Assembly: GCF_003429565.1 (NCBI RefSeq)
Contig: NZ_QUAK01000012.1
Span: 4,287 to 38,547 of the forward strand
DNA length: 34,261 nt
DNA from: Streptomyces triticagri
GTDB taxonomy: Bacteria > Actinomycetota > Actinomycetes > Streptomycetales > Streptomycetaceae
Direction of reading: 5' to 3'
Shown here piece by piece: positions 31,652-34,261 of this stretch. A program made the translations under genes and the position numbers. The first letter of the stretch is position 1, and the number at the start of each line of letters is the position of its first letter. A model generated the notes under the pieces. It worked only from the letters and a program-made list of their open reading frames with translations. It was not told the DNA's origin and did no database searches.

Positions 31652-32296
31652 TCAGGCCTTGTCCTCGGTGCCGTGCAGCGGGAAGCCGGCGATGCCGCGC
31701 CAGGCCAGCGAGCTGAGCAGTGCAACCGCCTTGTCGCGGTCCACCTTGCTCTCGCTGTGCAGCCAGTAGCGGGCCACCACCTGGGAGACGCCGCCGAGGC
31801 CGACCGCCAGGAGCATCGCCTCCTGCTGCGGCAGGCCGGTGTCCTCCGCGATCACACCAGCGATGGCCTCGGCGCACTGCAGGGTCACCCTGTCGACGCG
31901 CTCGCGCACCGCCGGCTCGTTCGTCAGATCCGATTCGAAGACCAGGCGGAACGCGCCGCCCTCGTCCTCGACGTAGGCGAAATAGGCGTCCATGGTGGCC
32001 GCCACCCGCTGCTTGTTGTCCGTCGTCGACTCGAGGGCCGCGCGGATCGCCTGCAGCAGCGACTCGCAGTGCTGGTCGAGCAGGGCCAGGTACAGGTCAA
32101 GCTTGCCGGGGAAGTGCTGGTAGAGCACCGGCTTGCTGACACCGGCCCGCTCCGCGATGTCGTCCATCGCCGCCGCGTGGTAGCCCTGCGCGACGAACAC
32201 CTCCTGGGCGGCGCCGAGGAGTTGGTTACGGCGCGCCCGGCGCGGCAGGCGCGTACCCCGAGGGCGCGCTGCCTCTGTCTGCTCGATGGCTGTCAC
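31652..32296 (-). CDS. TetR-family transcriptional regulator (Rv3208 type)
   Basis: A 214-residue regulator. The N-terminal helix-turn-helix is at about 43-62 (MDDIAERAGVSKPVLYQHFPGK), followed by an all-helical ligand/dimer domain. Start GTG 32296 has GGGAGG 4 bases upstream; the frame runs on to 32494 without family similarity. It is next to DUF3107 as in mycobacteria. Palindromes upstream (GTTCG-N3-CGAAC at 32327-32339 and CGGTAACCG at 32398-32406) are possible operators. Ligand and targets unknown. Confidence 0.88.
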   Translation of the reverse strand: MTAIEQTEAARPRGTRLPRRARRNQLLGAAQEVFVAQGYHAAAMDDIAERAGVSKPVLYQHFPGKLDLYLALLDQHCESLLQAIRAALESTTDNKQRVAATMDAYFAYVEDEGGAFRLVFESDLTNEPAVRERVDRVTLQCAEAIAGVIAEDTGLPQQEAMLLAVGLGGVSQVVARYWLHSESKVDRDKAVALLSSLAWRGIAGFPLHGTEDKA

Positions 32297-32326
32297 GCCG
32301 CCTCCCACATCTGGCACAACTAGCTG

Positions 32327-32406
32327 GTTCGGAACGAACACGGCCTTCGTACGCCGTGCTGTGTCGCGGTGTGCGGCCGCCCGGCCATCGTACTTTTCGG
32401 TAACCG
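32327..32406. promoter_or_regulatory. Candidate TetR operator elements
   Basis: Two short palindromes lie upstream of the tetR start: GTTCG-GAA-CGAAC (32327-32339) and CGGTAACCG (32398-32406). Autoregulation is common for TetR genes, but the palindromes are short and unrelated, so this is weak. Confidence 0.25.
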
Positions 32407-32530
32407 TCGTGTGCGCGTCGCGGACCGAGAATTTCACGGACCGGACCCCTCGCGCGCACGCCGCAATGGCGCGATACGCGGACAACACCGGCAAACAGCA
32501 CCCCTTGTTGCCGCAGGTCAGCGGTACAGG

Positions 32531-32758
32531 TCAGCGGTAGTCGTCCTCGTCGAGCTCCACCACGCGGGCTTGCTCGGCCACGTCCGCGGGGTCGGCGGAA
32601 GCAGGGTCGTACTGGGGGGCCGCTTCGTCGCGGTGGTGCTGCAGGTCGATGCGCTGCTCGGCGGCGTCGGCCTCCGGGGTCTGCTCGTCGAAGTCAGCCC
32701 CGGTGTCGTCGGTGTTCTCGTCGGCGAAGGTCTCCGGGTCGCTCGGGTCGACAGTCAT
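32531..32758 (-). CDS. Small acidic protein of unknown function
   Basis: 75 residues, strongly acidic (TVDPSDPETFADENTDDTG start, DLDEDDYR-like end), no hydrophobic core, no cysteines; probably disordered. AAAGGGG lies 6 bases before ATG 32758. Present as a lone gene divergent from the second hydrolase. Confidence 0.7.
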   Translation of the reverse strand: MTVDPSDPETFADENTDDTGADFDEQTPEADAAEQRIDLQHHRDEAAPQYDPASADPADVAEQARVVELDEDDYR

Positions 32759-32861
32759 GGGGGACCCCTTTCCGGGCGAGCGCTCTCGATAACGAGCGTA
32801 GGCCCACTGATTGCGGTCCCGCCTGCCGGAGGGCGATGCGGTGCGCTGTCCGTATCCGTAG

Positions 32862-32900
32862 TCCCGCGCGTGGGAGTCGGGCTCCCGCGCGTGGGAGTCG
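32862..32900. repeat. 18-bp direct repeat with internal hairpins
   Basis: TCCCGCGCGTGGGAGTCG occurs at 32862-32879 and 32883-32900 (21-base period). Each copy can fold (TCCC...GGGA). They lie in the 255-base divergent region between the acidic-protein gene and the hydrolase gene. Confidence 0.8.
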
Positions 32901-33001
32901 CGATTCTCAGGAGTGCCGATTCACAGGGGTGCGGATGGGGGGCACGGGAAACCCCTGGAGGCTGTGACCGCGAACACGTGATCCGTCGCGTGATCGTCTC
33001 G

Positions 33002-33007
33002 TAACAT
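33002..33007 (+). promoter_or_regulatory. Candidate -10 box for leaderless hydrolase mRNA
   Basis: TAACAT is followed by 6 bases and ATG 33014. The 30 bases before that ATG have no Shine-Dalgarno. Confidence 0.4.
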
Positions 33008-33013
33008 TGCCGC

Positions 33014-34027
33014 ATGTCTTCGACCGAGCTGCCGGGTTCGATCGCCACCGCGGCGACGCCCACCACGCTTCCGGTCAGGGTCGCCGAGGGGGAGCGCATC
33101 CGCTCGGTCACGCTGCCGGGCCTCACGCTTTCCGTGCGCTCCCGGCCACCGGCCCGCGAGGGCCTCGCCCCCGCCCTCTACGTGCACGGCCTCGGCGGCT
33201 CGTCGCAGAACTGGTCGGCCCTGATGCCGCTGCTCGCCGATGTCCTGGACGGCGAGGCGGTCGATCTGCCCGGCTTCGGAGACTCCCCGCCACCGGACGA
33301 CGGCGACTACTCGGTGACCGGCCACGCGCGCGCGGTCATCCGCCACCTCGACGCGGGAGCCCGCGGCCCGGTGCACCTCTTCGGGAACTCCATGGGCGGT
33401 GCCGTCGCCACCCGGGTCGCCGCCGTGCGTCCCGACCTGGTCCGCACCCTGACCCTGGTCTCACCCGCACTCCCCGAGATCCGCGTGCAGCGCACGGCGG
33501 TGCCCACGGCCCTGCTCGCGGTGCCCGGAGTGACCAAACTGTTCGCCCGGATCACCCGCGACTGGACCGCCGAACAGCGCACCAGGGGCGTGCTCGGCCT
33601 GTGCTACGGAGATCCGGCCCGGGTCACCGAGGAGGGCCTGGCGAACGCGGTGCACGAGATGGAGCGGCGGCTGCAGCTGCCGTACTTCTGGGACGCCATG
33701 ACCCGCTCCGCGCGCGGGATCGTGGACGCCTACACGCTCGGGGGACAGCACGGTCTGTGGCGGCAGGCCGAGCGCGTCCTCGCCCCCACCCTGCTGGTCT
33801 ACGGAGGGCGCGACCAGCTCGTCTCGTACCGTATGGCGCAGAAGGCGGCGCGGTCGTTCCGCGACTCCCGGCTTCTCACGCTGCCCGACGCCGGGCACGT
33901 GGCGATGATGGAGTATCCCGATACGGTGGCCACAGCATTCCGTGAACTCCTGGTGGATCAGGGGGAGTTGGCAGCCGACGGACACAGGGTGACCGATCCG
34001 GGCACGGACACCGGCACAGAGAGCTGA
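33014..34027 (+). CDS. Alpha/beta hydrolase
   Basis: A 337-residue alpha/beta hydrolase. Oxyanion-hole HGLGG at 58-62, nucleophile elbow GNSMGG with Ser126, acid in VYGGRDQLVS, and base His in DAGHVAMMEYP. The cap domain is rich in Arg and Leu. No signal peptide. Relatives include esterases, haloalkane-dehalogenase-like and meta-cleavage hydrolases; the substrate cannot be inferred. It ends 12 bases before the GTG of the next gene, suggesting an operon. Confidence 0.88.
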   Translation: MSSTELPGSIATAATPTTLPVRVAEGERIRSVTLPGLTLSVRSRPPAREGLAPALYVHGLGGSSQNWSALMPLLADVLDGEAVDLPGFGDSPPPDDGDYSVTGHARAVIRHLDAGARGPVHLFGNSMGGAVATRVAAVRPDLVRTLTLVSPALPEIRVQRTAVPTALLAVPGVTKLFARITRDWTAEQRTRGVLGLCYGDPARVTEEGLANAVHEMERRLQLPYFWDAMTRSARGIVDAYTLGGQHGLWRQAERVLAPTLLVYGGRDQLVSYRMAQKAARSFRDSRLLTLPDAGHVAMMEYPDTVATAFRELLVDQGELAADGHRVTDPGTDTGTES

Positions 34028-34039
34028 GGCGGGCGGGGC

Positions 34040-34261
34040 GTGGGACGTCATGCGAGGCGCGGGGGACCGCGACCGGACGACACCGGTACCGGGCGCATCC
34101 CTGTCATACCCCCGGCCGAAGACGGCGGCGTCCCGACTGCGCGCACCAGGGGCGGCGAGGCGCTGCGCGGCGCCGTGCACGTCCCCGGTCAGCGGCCGCC
34201 GCCGCGCGCCGCCCACCAGGCGCCCCTGGCTCCGCCGTCGGACGGCGGGGTGCGCGGCGGC
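34040..34261 (+). CDS. 5' part of a probable DUF3152-family gene (cut by window edge)
   Basis: A GTG at 34040, 12 bases after the hydrolase stop, opens a frame with no stop to the window end (74 codons). It begins MGRHARRGGPRPDDTGTGR and continues as a Pro/Gly/Ala-rich low-complexity stretch, which is how Streptomyces DUF3152 (zinc-peptidase-like, Rv3207c type) proteins begin before their membrane anchor and domain. The catalytic region would be outside the window, so the assignment rests on the N-terminus and on the neighbouring Rv3208/Rv3208A-type genes. Confidence 0.55.
   Translation, partial: MGRHARRGGPRPDDTGTGRIPVIPPAEDGGVPTARTRGGEALRGAVHVPGQRPPPRAAHQAPLAPPSDGGVRGG

Noticed and set aside
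1..34261. Biosynthetic gene cluster, prophage, defence island or integrated element
   Set aside because: No integrase, transposase, attachment-site duplication, toxin-antitoxin pair, PKS/NRPS or restriction genes seen; gene content is conserved core.

Overview
This window looks like chromosomal DNA from a Streptomyces or close relative. GC content is very high with strong third-position GC bias, GTG starts are common, and many gene families are actinobacterial (DUF3117, DUF3107, MiaE_2, FolP2-type DHPS homologue, transporter-less MgtE homologue, SigE/anti-sigma/HtrA/TatB). I see no tRNA, rRNA, insertion sequence, prophage or CRISPR array. It reads as conserved core chromosome, not an accessory island.

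Layout. (1) 1-4010: lysine/diaminopimelate genes dapC (5' end cut by the window edge) and dapE, flanking a small secreted protein and a membrane-anchored lysozyme-like protein on the minus strand. (2) 4145-8471: LOG-family phosphoribohydrolase, FolP2-type protein, DivIVA-like membrane protein overlapping a Tag glycosylase gene, a crotonase-family enzyme, and the 55-residue DUF3117 protein. (3) 8583-14630: O-methyltransferase divergent from an envelope-stress locus: ECF sigma factor (SigE type), zinc anti-sigma factor (4-base overlap), HtrA membrane protease, TatB. (4) 14893-20065: an unknown protein whose frame runs antisense into mrp, then mrp, DUF1003 and a PRC-MgtE_N-CBS protein on the minus strand, a lipoprotein, and a flavin split-barrel-like protein. 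(5) 20113-26487: CorA with a leader of about 400 bases, SuFu-domain protein, MFS exporter with an AT-rich promoter, DUF6758, PHP phosphoesterase, MarC and a 50-residue protein. (6) 26731-34261: hydrolase, tandem intergenic repeats, DEAD-box helicase, MiaE_2 ferritin-like protein, small membrane protein, DUF3107, TetR, acidic small protein, second hydrolase, and the start of a gene that resembles DUF3152.

From memory, the gene order matches two Mycobacterium tuberculosis blocks placed side by side here: Rv1202-Rv1239c (dapE, LOG, folP2, Rv1209, tagA, Rv1211, Rv1220c, sigE, rseA, htrA, tatB, mrp, Rv1231c, Rv1232c, corA) and Rv3207c-Rv3211 (Rv3207c, TetR, DUF3107, MiaE_2, rhlE). gpgS, which lies between folP2 and Rv1209 in mycobacteria, is absent.

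Points most worth a second look: two genes with no canonical start codon where coding begins (DEAD-box helicase, with a CTG behind a good ribosome binding site; O-methyltransferase); an ORF with no stop that runs about 500 bases antisense into mrp; a structured corA leader with a possible upstream ORF; six genes with a TANNNT box 6-7 bases before the start codon and no clear Shine-Dalgarno (leaderless candidates); and a short repeat family at two intergenic sites.
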